Below, one piece after another: positions 47,270 to 57,124 of a stretch of 64,000 nt of DNA. Under the pieces are notes generated by a model that saw only the letters and a list, made by a program, of their open reading frames with translations, ran no database searches and was not told the origin of the DNA. The stretch covers positions 2,914,001 through 2,978,000 of the forward strand of contig NC_052136.2 of assembly GCF_016086655.4 (NCBI RefSeq), read 5' to 3'. The stretch is from Lepeophtheirus salmonis. Lineage: Eukaryota > Arthropoda > Copepoda > Siphonostomatoida > Caligidae. Each line of letters begins with the position of its first letter. The first letter of the stretch is position 1. Position numbers and translations under genes: made by a program.

Positions 47270-47720
47270 AAAAAAAAGTCAGCAACAGATACAATCATAG
47301 AGGATATGTCTCAATCAATGAAACTTTTGTTGGCCTCGATAACGTGTTCGGGTCTTGAGTGCCCGATTTAAATTCTTGCATTCATGTAGGATGAAGTCGA
47401 TCAGAGAATTCTTGGGGTGTGAGGACCTCTGTTTCCCTTTGACTCAAGGTTGCTCTTGACAAAAGAATAATCCGATTCAGGTCGAGGGAGCTAGGAGGAC
47501 AAATATCCTTGCACCACTTTCCTTGTCATCACTCTCATAGGGTCCTTGATATCCACCATGGTCTTTTTCATCTCTACGATCCTTCTTCTGTCGTCGATCC
47601 CTCTCAGCTTTGAGACCCCTGGATTTCTATAATCCAGTTCGTTGTTCAACAAAATCATAACAACTATGTGTCCTTGAGTCTGCCATCCCATTTTTATGGA
47701 GAGGAAGGAGTGGACCAAAG
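47270..47720 (-). mobile_element. Tc1/mariner internal-deletion derivative, family T7
   Basis: From about 47718 down the minus strand the product starts M-A-D-S-R-T-H-like and has D-R-R-Q-K and other N-terminal features. It is followed shortly by C-P-P-S-S-L-D-L-N (third catalytic block) and E-C-K-N-L-N-R-A-L-K-T at the end. Stops and frame changes throughout. Its 5' end abuts the next element. Confidence 0.6.
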
Positions 47721-47724
47721 CAGA

Positions 47725-48085
47725 TGCTTATATTAAATTTTTTGACAAGAAAATGCTACTTTGTGCCAGCGAAAAGTTCGGGGGCAACTTTGCTTTAATT
47801 CAAGATGGAACTCTTTATCATTGCACCGCTAAGACCTGGGTCTTCCTGAAAGACAACTTTCTGGACTTTTAGGACCTCAACATGTAACCGCCACCCCTTG
47901 CACTACAATATATGAATGCGTCTGGAGGAGAAGGTGTGTGCTACTCCTCACAGGAGTGTCCAGTGTTTAGAGGCTTCCATCAAAAAGGAGTGGACCAAGC
48001 TCGTGTCTGAATACATAGTCATGGAAGCAAGGGATTTAGGTTCGTCTTGAGGCAATTATTAGAGCTGCAGGCTCACATAGACAAA
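47725..48085 (+). mobile_element. Tc1/mariner C-terminal relic, family T1
   Basis: Plus strand reads D-K-K-M-L-L-C-A-S-E-K-F-G-G-N-F, I-Q-D-G-T-L-Y-H-C-T-A-K-T, N-F-L-D-F, then, in another frame, V-Q-C-L-E-A-S-I-K-K-E-W-T-K. Same family as 7263-7845. The first half is absent, cut exactly where the opposite-strand element begins. Confidence 0.75.
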
Positions 48086-48089
48086 TTGA

Positions 48090-48640
48090 AAAAAAATCAA
48101 ATGTAATAAGATCAACCCTTCATAAGATGTAGGAAGGTCCGTAAGTAATGATTTATAGAAAATATAAATAATTGCCCACAAAGTGAATATACATACTTAA
48201 AAAAAAGCGACAATTTCAGAATAATAATATAATTGAAGTTATTCCTACATATGTTCTACTAATCCCAGGGCTTTACTTTCATTTCGAATGACAATAAATT
48301 ACAATTTGCTCATAAATATGATTTTTTTAAAAATGTTTTGCTTATTTATGTCTTCGTCTATGATTTATGAATTAAAATGTGAATCTTATGTCGGATTTTC
48401 AATTATAAATCAACATTTTAGGGGGATGTAAATTTAAGTGTTGGATATGCATATTAATAAAATTTGAAAAATACAAACTCAACTTTACTAAAGTTAATGA
48501 TCCAACTCCTGCCCAATACATTTTGGAAAATTCCACTTTACTTGAACATGAATAATAATAATTATAAATGTTCGAGTAAGGATTCGTTCGTATGGACATT
48601 TTGTAGAGCGTGAGGAGAAGGCAGGAGCGATATACAGTAT
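48090..48640. other. AT-rich spacer
   Basis: No gene seen. Confidence 0.35.
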
Positions 48641-48699
48641 TATATGGAACTATTGAATTAAGATCCTTGTTAACGTGAGTTGTCTTTTATATGACTTTT

Positions 48700-49200
48700 A
48701 GGGAAAAATGTACTACTGAAAAAAACTAGATCTTCTTAAGTGTCTTAGAAGCCAAGAAAATGCCATCGGAACGAATTTTGGTTCGCACACTTTTGGACGC
48801 TGGCAGGAAACTAACAGAGATTACAAGGCAGTTGGAGATCCCCAATATGACCCTAGACATGAAGGGGGTGTTCCGGCCGGACTATGCGCCTGCACATACG
48901 TCCAAAAAGGCCCAGAAATTGTTGGAGGACAACTTGCCTTTTTGGCCAAAGAAAATGTGCCCCTTACTTATCATTACAACCCATTGGACTGCACTTTTTG
49001 AGTGCATGTTGAGTCCAAGGCTAGCACCGTCCGTCACCCAAATATCAATAACATGAAGGACTCTATCAACAAGCACTGGGATGTCATGTCTAAGGACTAC
49101 ATCCACACTGGGTGCAATGCGTTCCGTGGCCACCTGGAAGCCATCATTCAGTTTGGGGATTGTTTGACTCAGTATTATTTGAGAAGTCGTAAAATATAAA
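48700..49200 (+). mobile_element. Tc1/mariner internal-deletion derivative with in-frame fusion, family T8
   Basis: An ATG frame at 48760 encodes R-I-L-V-R-T-L-L-D-A-G-R-K-L-T-E-I (helix-turn-helix start) fused in frame to D-Y-A-P-A-H-T-S-K-K-A-Q-K-L-L-E (second catalytic block), then W-P-K-K-M. After one frameshift the C-terminus follows in the frame opening at about 49002: H-V-E-S-K-A-S-T-V-R-H-P-N and C-N-A-F-R-G-H-L-E-A-I-I. About 300 codons shorter in its centre than an intact copy would be. Confidence 0.8.
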
Positions 49201-49204
49201 CAAC

Positions 49205-49530
49205 AGCAAAGGGGAAATAGGCCATATTTTACAGTTTTTCTTTAAAATTATGGCGAAAAGGCAAGCCACGTAGGTGAAAATGTGAATAGTTTTTATTGTA
49301 CTGATATTGTAACAGCCCATCATATGCAATTTTGGTTTCATCGATTTCCTTCCGGTAATTTTGATTTCAATGATGCACCACACTCTGGAAGGTCAATTGT
49401 TGAAAATGTGTGTAAAATAATGGAATACGTCATGCACTACTTTGATTGCCAAGGAGATAAAAAAAATCATCAAAAAATAGTAGATAAATTTCCACAACAG
49501 TTCTTATCATTATTTTATGATTGAATTAAA
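49205..49530 (+). mobile_element. mariner transposase N-terminal relic
   Basis: Reads I-G-H-I-L-Q-F-F-F, one frameshift, then G-E-K-A-S-H-V-G-E-N-V-N-S-F-Y, V-T-A-H-H-M-Q-F-W-F-H-R-F and F-N-D-A-P-H-S-G-R-S-I-V-E-N-V. This is the paired helix-turn-helix region of mauritiana-type mariners (W-F-x-R-F-x-S-G-x-F, D-A-P-R-x-G-R). It ends before the catalytic part and begins where the preceding Tc1 relic stops. Confidence 0.75.
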
Positions 49531-49628
49531 ACATTTTTTTTTTTTTAAACTGTTATTTGTATATACATTTTGCCGATCCCAATAATTACCCATGTTTTTT
49601 TTTGTAAAACTCATAAATTGTCCCAACT

Positions 49629-49770
49629 CAAAATGGACTTGAGAACAGAACTCAAAAACTCGAACTGGACTTGAAAACAGAATTCAAAAACTGGAACTGG
49701 ACTTGAAAACAGAACTCAAAAACTCAAACTGGACTTGAAAACAGAGCTCAAAAACTTGAACTCGAAATTT
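49629..49770. repeat. 32-bp tandem repeat, about four units
   Basis: The unit TGGACTTGAAAACAGAACTC followed by AAAAACTCGAAC recurs at exact 32-bp steps with few changes. 32 is not a multiple of 3, so each unit is read in a different frame; it is unlikely to be coding. No spacers, so not a CRISPR. Confidence 0.85.
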
Positions 49771-50235
49771 TGTCTCAAATCCAACACTAATATATTTACA
49801 ATTGTCCAAACATTTCTTTGTATTTGTTAAAACAGAAGTTTTTCGCCTCTTTTTTATATTTATACCCAACTATTCCACATATGATTGTACCTGGGCATAA
49901 TATAAGTTTTATACAAAATGATGTTATCCTCATTTATTTATGGTTTTAAAATACAAATTGAATTAAAAAAAAAAAGTCCATATAAATATAATTGTTAGTA
50001 AGGAACAAAACCTAAAACATTCGAATAATTTATTACACAAAATATTTGGCTTTTTGCCCGTTAACCTGAAAACTACATTTTTATACATCCTAATACACGT
50101 TAGGACTTTAATGTCATAGGGTGTACAAACAAGATTTTGATAATAAGCATTACATATGTCGTGCGTTAACATAAAACAATCTTGAACACAATCCAGAAAA
50201 GGATAAAATCCCAATTTATATTTTCCCTCCATTTA

Positions 50236-51078
50236 TACCGAGTGGACAATTAACATCTGAACACTTTGAATTTTAAACTTGAACAAGATATAATTAATTA
50301 ATTAACATTGAAATTTCAACAAAATTATCTATATGAATAGATGTGTATCTGAGCTTTTCTCAATCATTATTGTAGTCGCCCTTAGCGGCAATTATGCTTC
50401 CAGGAGGTGGCAGAAGGCCACCGAAGTAGACCTAGGTCATGGCGTACCAGTGCTGGCTGACAATAACTTTGAGGCCCTCGGTGTTTGAATGACAGACACT
50501 GCAGACCTTCCCCTCGATATGCACCAAAAGGTTTCATCAATAGGCTTGGCATTAGGTCTATAGCGGGATCAAAAGTGTAAAAAAAGAGTTGAAAAGAACT
50601 CAAAAGAGTCTTGCAACGGAGGAGATGAGTTTCTTTAATTGTTGGTGTCAAAAGGTGCCTCTTCACTAAGGCTCTTTCCACCCACTTTTTTAATAGCTTA
50701 TTGGACAGTCTAGTGTGAAATCCAGGGATCCCTTGCATAGGCCCTCATGGACTTGAGGGAATTGGTCGAGGCTGTTTTCTTTCACTCCTTTGAGTCCAGT
50801 TTGGTATTTTACAGAGCCCCTCTCCTTCTTCAACGTTTTGGACTTGCTGACAGCGTAGACGGTGGTTTTTGTGACCCCCAACTGCTTGGAGTGCGCGAAT
50901 GGGAATTCGCCAACAACGTTCAAGTGATATTTTCTGGACTTGTACGTAAGCTAAAGAGCTCATTTTTTTGACACTACTTGCTTAAGCATTAATATGTGGA
51001 AATAGGAATTAACTTGAACCCCTTACCTCTCCTTAATTATTAAATTATTAAGTTCAGATTTGACTAGACCACCCAGTA
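50236..51078 (-). mobile_element. Tc1/mariner element with both ends, family T3, copy 2
   Basis: Ends TACCGAGTGGACAATTAA (left) and, on the minus strand, TACTGGGTGGTCTAGTCA are inverted repeats flanked by TA. The minus strand encodes, with breaks, L-G-V-T-K-T-T-V-Y-A-V-S-K-S-K-T-L (helix-turn-helix), T-I-K-E-T-H-L-L-R-C-K, then G-E-G-L-Q-C-L-S-F-K-H near the C-terminus. About 843 bp: the catalytic core is deleted. Relative at 14970-15696. Confidence 0.85.
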
Positions 51079-51079
51079 T

Positions 51080-51635
51080 ATAGAGTCATTGACATTTTTG
51101 AGTTTTCTACATTTAAAAATAAAGTTTAAGTCCAACACCCAATCATGCCATTCTGATTGAGGGTATCAATTATTTATATATACTTGATAAGATAGTGTAC
51201 TCAATCCCCACACTGTAGTCTTTTGAAAAGAAGAAGAATCAAAAGAAAGAAGTTATCCAAACTTTCAATAGTTTAGCTTTCTAACTTAGGTAGAAACATG
51301 GTTTACTTATCGTAAATTATATGGTACCTTGGATGCTGGAAGTAAATTTTTTAAAGACACACGTGGAGAATCCCTCTTTTCCTCTATAATGGAAACTACT
51401 TATTATTTCTTGTTGGAATGGCCTCTTTTAAATATACTATATATAGACGTTCTTTAGGTTTCATATAACTCTTTCGGATGGAAGCTCCAATGGTACGTTT
51501 GCTTGAAAAGTTAATACGGTCTTACTTTTGGACTCAAAAACTAGAAAATTTTAAACGTCGTTTTTACTTCTACATATTTTTATTGTGTATCATTTTTAAG
51601 GCAAACTTTTGAAGCAAAAGTTTGTAATTAATCCT
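51080..51635. other. AT-rich spacer
   Basis: No gene seen. Confidence 0.35.
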
Positions 51636-51639
51636 CCCT

Positions 51640-52165
51640 GATCACAGCCTTCAGGCATCGACATTTGGGTGAGAAGTCTTGATCAAGACAAAGCCCACCA
51701 AACATCGAATTCTAGGGGGTTCACGTCGGGTGAAGACAAAGGCTAGAATTCTGCCGGCCAAAAGGCAACCATGTTCTTCCTGCAGAAATTCTGCACTTTC
51801 TTGGACGTGTGTGCCGGCGTGCCGTCTTGAGTAAACACATAGTTCTCCCTAGGAAACGTACTCTTTAACCATGACAAGAATGGTAACTGAGGACCTTCTA
51901 GTAGACGTCCGAGTTGACTTTCTCGTTGGCATTTATGAAGTAGTGAGGCATCGTCGGACGCCACGATCCCTAACACCATGACATGAGCTGAATGTTTTGT
52001 TCTCTGCCGTTTTGGTTGTTGCTCGGAATTTTTTGATAGTACAACAAAAAAATAAACATCAAATTGTAGCTTTTTATCAGTTCTTTCGAATGTTGCCAAG
52101 TCCAAAATTGTCACACTTTGAGAACTGAGGCTATACGAGAACTCTAATTTTTGATTCTCATCCTG
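51640..52165 (-). mobile_element. Tc1/mariner relic, family T9, copy 1
   Basis: A 123-codon minus frame (51743-52114) has K-H-S-A-H-V-M-V-L-G-I-V-A-S-D (first catalytic block region) and V-F-T-Q-D-G-T-P-A-H-T-S-K-K-V-Q (second block), then F-W-P-A-E-F, with the third block in a broken frame beyond. The end ...CTCATCCTGTA at about 52165 matches the end of the copy at 57122. Confidence 0.85.
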
Positions 52166-52169
52166 TAAT

Positions 52170-52695
52170 CCTTACTAAAGCAAATTATATTTTGTACACC
52201 CTAAGGGGAAGGAAGGAAAAATATACTTGGGGAGTTTTAAAAATCAAATAGCTGTGTGCAAGTGTATAAGATATTTATAATTGTACTTTTTTATATAATC
52301 TTTATTATGATATAAGTAGTAGGTAATGGTTTGCTTATCATTGCTTATGTTTGTTTTGTAAGGTTTGTTTTCCTTTGTCTATTTTGTTAGATTTTAAAAA
52401 CTTGGAATTCATTTGAATCCTAATATTGGCCAAGACAAAAAAAGAAGAAGACATATTTGAGTCAATTATAGGCTTATTATTCATATTTGCGGGATAAATG
52501 AAGATACCCAAGAATTTTAGACGTTTTAAAATCTTTATTTAATTTAAAATACTTAATTTGACTCTGATTTGGGCTTTCAACCATAGATCGATGAATTCCC
52601 CATTTTCTTATTATGTACATCAATATTGAGTACTTTAAGTTTTTTGGTGCCTCCAAAGGGTTAATAAGAAGAATTTTTTGATAAAAATTGACCAA
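52170..52695. other. AT-rich spacer
   Basis: No gene recognised. A 72-codon minus frame at 52477-52695 has no motif. Confidence 0.3.
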
Positions 52696-52698
52696 TCA

Positions 52699-53095
52699 GG
52701 AGCGTCCCCAGGGAAAGGGGTTATCCCCCTAAATTAAAGATCATTTGGTTTTTAATAATAAATTTAATATCTAAATTTTATTTATTTTTTAAATTTTTTG
52801 GAAAAAAAATTAATTTTCTGTCTAAAACTATAAATTTCTGAAATTTTGGTCGAAAAAATTTAATATTCGTAATTCAAAAGATAAACAATATTTAAACTTT
52901 AAGTATTAAAATTTTTTAGGATTTTTTTTTTTTTTTTAAACAGCTGTGAATTTCTAAATTTTTTTTTTCTAAAAATTTAATTTTTCAAACTATTCGAATT
53001 TTTTAAGTAACCTTATAACTAACCCTTCCCCCCCCCAAAAAAAAAGAAGAAAAATATACATAATTTTTGGGCGCCCTTGCAAATGTAATCTACAC
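52699..53095. repeat. Family G-like element with AT-rich core
   Basis: Begins CAGGAGCGTCCCCAGGGAAA, has a TTTTTGGAAAAA-rich core, and ends in a C run (about 53027-53035), A run and GGGCGCCCTTGCAAATG. Same plan as 24692-25070 and 55850-56200: a GGGGCGTC-like end, A/T-only core, then a C-run. Confidence 0.45.
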
Positions 53096-53186
53096 TCCTT
53101 TTTCAGAAAAATCATATTTTGCTTGTTTTTTTTTGTTTATATCCCAAATATATAGATTTTTACATATGAATATTGTAATGTTTATA

Positions 53187-53448
53187 GAAATAACAGGTTA
53201 GACAATCATGTAATCGGGTTTGCTAGAATTTTTAATTTGATGTGTCGTACCGTCTGATGGGCAAGACAGGTAGATTTTCTTAAAACACGCAACCAATCAT
53301 AGTCTCTGTATAACTAGAATGCTCAATTTGATGTATCGTACTAACTGTTGGTCAAGAAAAACAGATATTGACAAAACACGCAACCACTCTTACACAATGA
53401 CGTCAATATTAAAAAGCGCACACTTTTTATGGTATAACCTTGTATTTC
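53187..53448. mobile_element. MITE family B, copy 2
   Basis: GAAATAACAGGTTAGACAAT at left and ATGGTATAACCTTGTATTTC at right are inverted. The internal unit occurs twice (TTTGATGTGTCGTACC... and TTTGATGTATCGTACT...), and GACAAAACACGCAACCACTC is identical to the first copy. Confidence 0.8.
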
Positions 53449-53454
53449 TATTAA

Positions 53455-54185
53455 CCTTGTGAATATTGATTCCTGACTATGATCATAAATAAGATCTAAA
53501 TCAATGCTATACAAAGTGGGGAATAATAAAATTAAAACAATTTAGTATTGTAAATACAAAAGACTTATTGATTAATCATATGGTCTTTCCCCTGCATTTT
53601 TAGTTTTAATGCAGCCGTATACCTTGAACATGCTTTGCTTTTTTTCAAAGCCGAAACATGTATATAATATAAATTTATGAATATGTACAAGGGCTTGTTT
53701 CCTATTTTCCATAGATGTTCGGGTTTTACGCCCACGGGAAAGGCCGCATTTCATTATTTCATAAAATAAGTTTAATCTTGTTATATAAGGAGTCCGGCAA
53801 AAAGGTTTACTTTTTTATAATGCATGGCAATCAGGCTGTAGAAGTAGTAGCAGAGTGTGCGTGGTTTGATAATGGAGGAGAGATTATAAAGTTGTCTTGA
53901 AAATGTAGTCAGTGGTTATCATATATTGAAGTAGTGGGGAACTTTCCCTTGCCGTCGAAAAAAGTCCAATGATCAAAAGGATTGAGCTTGTACAGGGTTG
54001 AGGAAAAACATTTATTCGTTTTCAATTCGTAACAAAAGCAGTAGCTGGATGGGTATGATTTCATTCTTGAGGATAGATTCTAAAAATTTTTTGAAAATAC
54101 AGTCAGTAGCTATCCTGCTTTGAAGAAGTGAGGAACTTCTGGTTGGCGATAAAAAAAAATTGCTAATTCAAGAGACTGAATATAC
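53455..54185. repeat. Spacer with a duplicated block
   Basis: AATCAGGCTGTAGAAGTAGT then AGTGGTTATCATATATTGAA then GAACTTTCCCTTGCCGTCG (53825-53960) recurs, diverged, at about 54030-54150 (AAAGCAGTAGCTGGA, CAGTAGCTATCCTGCTTTGA, GAACTTCTGGTTGGCG), and its first part again at about 55415-55470. Unknown element. Confidence 0.5.
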
Positions 54186-54194
54186 TGGGGTTTT

Positions 54195-54335
54195 CTGCAT
54201 AACGGGGTATTAAACACTGCGGATTTCGTATAAGGCGGTATTGAGAATTATTCTGACTCCTCGTATACTGCAGTATATTCCCGTCATATCGTATTTTTTT
54301 ATATAATAATAATAAATTATAAAAATCTATATCTT
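54195..54335 (+). repeat. Dispersed repeat D, copy 2
   Basis: ACACTGCGGATTTCGTATAA, ATTCTGACTCCTCGTATACT and CATATCGTATTTTTTTATAT match 240-340. The left flank adds TATACTGGGGTTTTCTGC. Confidence 0.6.
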
Positions 54336-54389
54336 GAGGTAAAAAAGAAATTATGTAGTTATTGATGAATTCGTTCATATTATGACCAT

Positions 54390-54990
54390 TAGTATTCGGT
54401 TTCGGTCTCAAAATCCTATAACGGTCTGAGACCGGTATATTTTTTTCTAGTCAGAATTAGTTTGTTCCAACGAAAAAGCTCGGTCTGGACCAATCTCATT
54501 TAAAAATCATGCCTAGATCGGTCCAAAGGAAAAGCTTGGTCCAGTTCAGTCCAAAAAAAAAAATCGGTCTAGACCGATTTTACAGATAATTGTTACAAAT
54601 AAAATGGCATCATATGTTTTTTCAAGTACAATGACGCTATACGAAATTTAAACAGAGATTATTCGGATTTATTTTTGATTCACCCGTCTCTTATATGTAC
54701 ACAGTATTTTTTTCTAGAACTTATCATGTACTTTTCAGATTTTTTAGAAAAAAATGAATTACAGTTGATCTAGTTGGTCTCTCATAATATATGAGACTGA
54801 AAAAAATCGGTTCGTAAATGGAGGCCGAAAAAAAAAAAAATCGGTCCATAGAGTGAGAGCGAAAAAAATCGGTCCACGGTCTAAGACCGCGGTCTGGAGC
54901 GAGCAATCGGTACAAATCGATATAGAAAAAATATCTTAAGACCGAACCTAAAGGAAAAAACGTTGCTGGACCGAGTCTCAACACTGATGC
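54390..54990 (+). repeat. Repeat E rich in GGTCTNGACC-like half-palindromes, copy 2
   Basis: About 15 GGTCC/GGTCT/GGACC/AGACC words, some as full palindromes (CGGTCTAGACCG, CGGTCTGAGACCG), set in A/T-rich DNA. The last third matches 945-1045 in reverse complement. No open frame above chance. Confidence 0.65.
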
Positions 54991-54999
54991 CTATATATT

Positions 55000-55845
55000 C
55001 AGATAATAGACATGTATAATTTTGCACATGAGGAAAAGGGGAGTGATGTATGTCAAGTAATGACCAAAATTGCAATTAGAAAGGTTCCTGAATAAATATT
55101 CGTTAAGTTTCGATTATTTCTATTTTACAGTATTGAAATGACCGGATTAAAAATCAAGCAAATACCCGATCTAGATTAATTTTTACAATTACTTGACAAT
55201 TATTTTATTATTTATTTCAAAATAATTTATGATGAATAAAATGTTTTTATTGTGCTAACCACACAAAATAACAAAAGAAAAATTGTAAAAAGTAGACATT
55301 GAAAATAATTTCTCCTATTTCACTGGGTTCAGTACATAAAGTCCCTGTACAACACAGATTTCATATAATGCACGACTTGTTGCAGCAACATCAATTCATC
55401 TTTTTTAATGCGTAACAATCAGACTGTAGAAAGTAGAAGGGGAGTGGACGTGGTTTCATTCTAGAGGCAAGATTTAAAGTATTGAGGAAATAAACATTGG
55501 CCGAAAATGGTTCCGGACAATAATTTGTAAATTAAATTGATTATAATTTATCTCTTTAGTTTTATTTCTGTGATTTAGTTAAATTTATTAATTATTTCCG
55601 TTTCGAATAGACGAAAACTATTTTTATGTGTTCATTTACATAATTTCAAATTGCAAAATAATTTGAATGCGAATAACTCAATGGTTAATGTAGTTATAGA
55701 GCTAAAATAAGCAGAATTTCATGTGGTGTTATGCAAGGATACAAAATGAGTAAAGTTTGTTCAAATCAGGTAATTGAAGCTGAATTTATTTTCGGATAAG
55801 CCAACATTTTTATGACCTTTTTGGAATTGCCAAAACTAAATATAT
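55000..55845. other. AT-rich region, no gene seen
   Basis: Holds the partial block noted under 53455-54185; nothing else. Confidence 0.35.
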
Positions 55846-55849
55846 ATTT

Positions 55850-56200
55850 GACTGTAGCCCCCCTCCCAATTAAGGAATCTTTCCTTTCTCCTATAATTTT
55901 TTCCAAAAAATTTTTTTTTTTCTAAATAGCTGTGGATTTTTGAAATTTTTTTCAAAATTTAGTTTTTTGTGAATTGTTATGAATTTTATAAATTCTTCTT
56001 AGAAAAATTAATGTTTAATATATTTGAAATTAATTTCCAAAAAAAATTAATTTTCTGTAAATAGCTGTTTATGTTTAATTTTTTTTTTTTAAAATGACAT
56101 TAGATTTTTGATAAAAACTTCGGATTTTTTTTTTCAAAAATATTCCAAAAACCAACCCCTCCCCAAAATATAATCCAGCGGACTTGAGGCATACCTCTTT
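55850..56200. repeat. Family G-like element with AT-rich core
   Basis: Starts GACTGTAGCCCCCCTCCCAA, has a core of repeated TTTTTGAAATTTTTTTCAAA-like words with two CTAAATAGCTGTGGAT/CTGTAAATAGCTGTTTATG variants, and ends AACCCCTCCCCAAAATATAA then TCCAGCGGAC. Same design as 52699-53095. Confidence 0.4.
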
Positions 56201-56589
56201 TATATTCGTACCCTAAACAGCTCTTAGTGTATAATTTTATTTCGATTATTTTTTCACTGGTTATTCTATGGAAATAAACATATTAAACGAAAATCTCTGT
56301 TAATTTAAAAAAATGTGAGAAAAAAAAATAATTGCTGAATTTGGTAGTTCGAGCATTTAATAATGTTAAACAGAATATATCAGGACCTTTTTTACCTCTG
56401 ATATGTTATTGTATATAACATAAGAAAAAATGACTCATTTAGGACAAGGAAAAATCTGTCTTTATTCCAGGTATATAGAGTTCCTTGGAAAAGTCAAGGT
56501 ATGACCTTATCTGTTGCAGGAACTATTCTGAGGTGCAGAAATCCTAATCTGGGTAGAGATAACAAGGGTGTTATCCCCTTGGTAAGACG

Positions 56590-57122
56590 CTCCATACAGC
56601 GAAGTCCAGGGTGTTCACGTCGTGTGAGGACGAAGGTCAGAAGTCTGCCGGCCAAAAGGCTGCCATATTCTCCCTGCAGAAATGCTACATCTTCTTGGAC
56701 GTGTGTGCCGGGCCGCTGTCTTGGATAAACACATAGTTATCCCTACGTGCTCTTCAACAATGGCAACACATGGTACCTGTCTGTGTTTACTTTCTCGTTA
56801 GTATTATGAAGTAGGGAGGGATCTTACTACTGTCGGACACCACGACACCAAGGACCATGACCTGAGCTGAATGTTTGGTACTGAAGGTTCCTCTACCTGA
56901 GCTCTAGATTCTGGCTAAAAGCGATCATTTCTCATTTTTTTGACTTATGTTTGGAAAAGATCGCACAACTTATGTCGTTTTTCTTGTGGGTCGGACATTT
57001 TTGATCGTACAAAAACAAAACAACACATTAAATTGTGGCTTTTTGTCTGTTCTTTCGAATGGCGCCAAAATTGTTAGACTTTTCGAACTGAGGCTTTCTA
57101 ATTTTTTTAGTCCTCACCCTGT
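56590..57122 (-). mobile_element. Tc1/mariner relic, family T9, copy 2
   Basis: Aligned over its whole length with 51700-52165: F-I-Q-D-S-G-P-A-H-T-S-K-K-M, F-C-R-E-N-M-A-A-F-W-P-A-D, and upstream the L-H-N-T-N-E-K-V-N region, all on the minus strand with stops. The end ...CTCACCCTGTA matches. Plus-strand frames here (56501-56728, 56947-57234) are shadows. Confidence 0.8.
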
Positions 57123-57124
57123 AG

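Noticed and set aside
49629..49770. CRISPR-like array
   Set aside because: The 32-bp units are directly contiguous with no spacers, in a eukaryotic transposon-rich setting.
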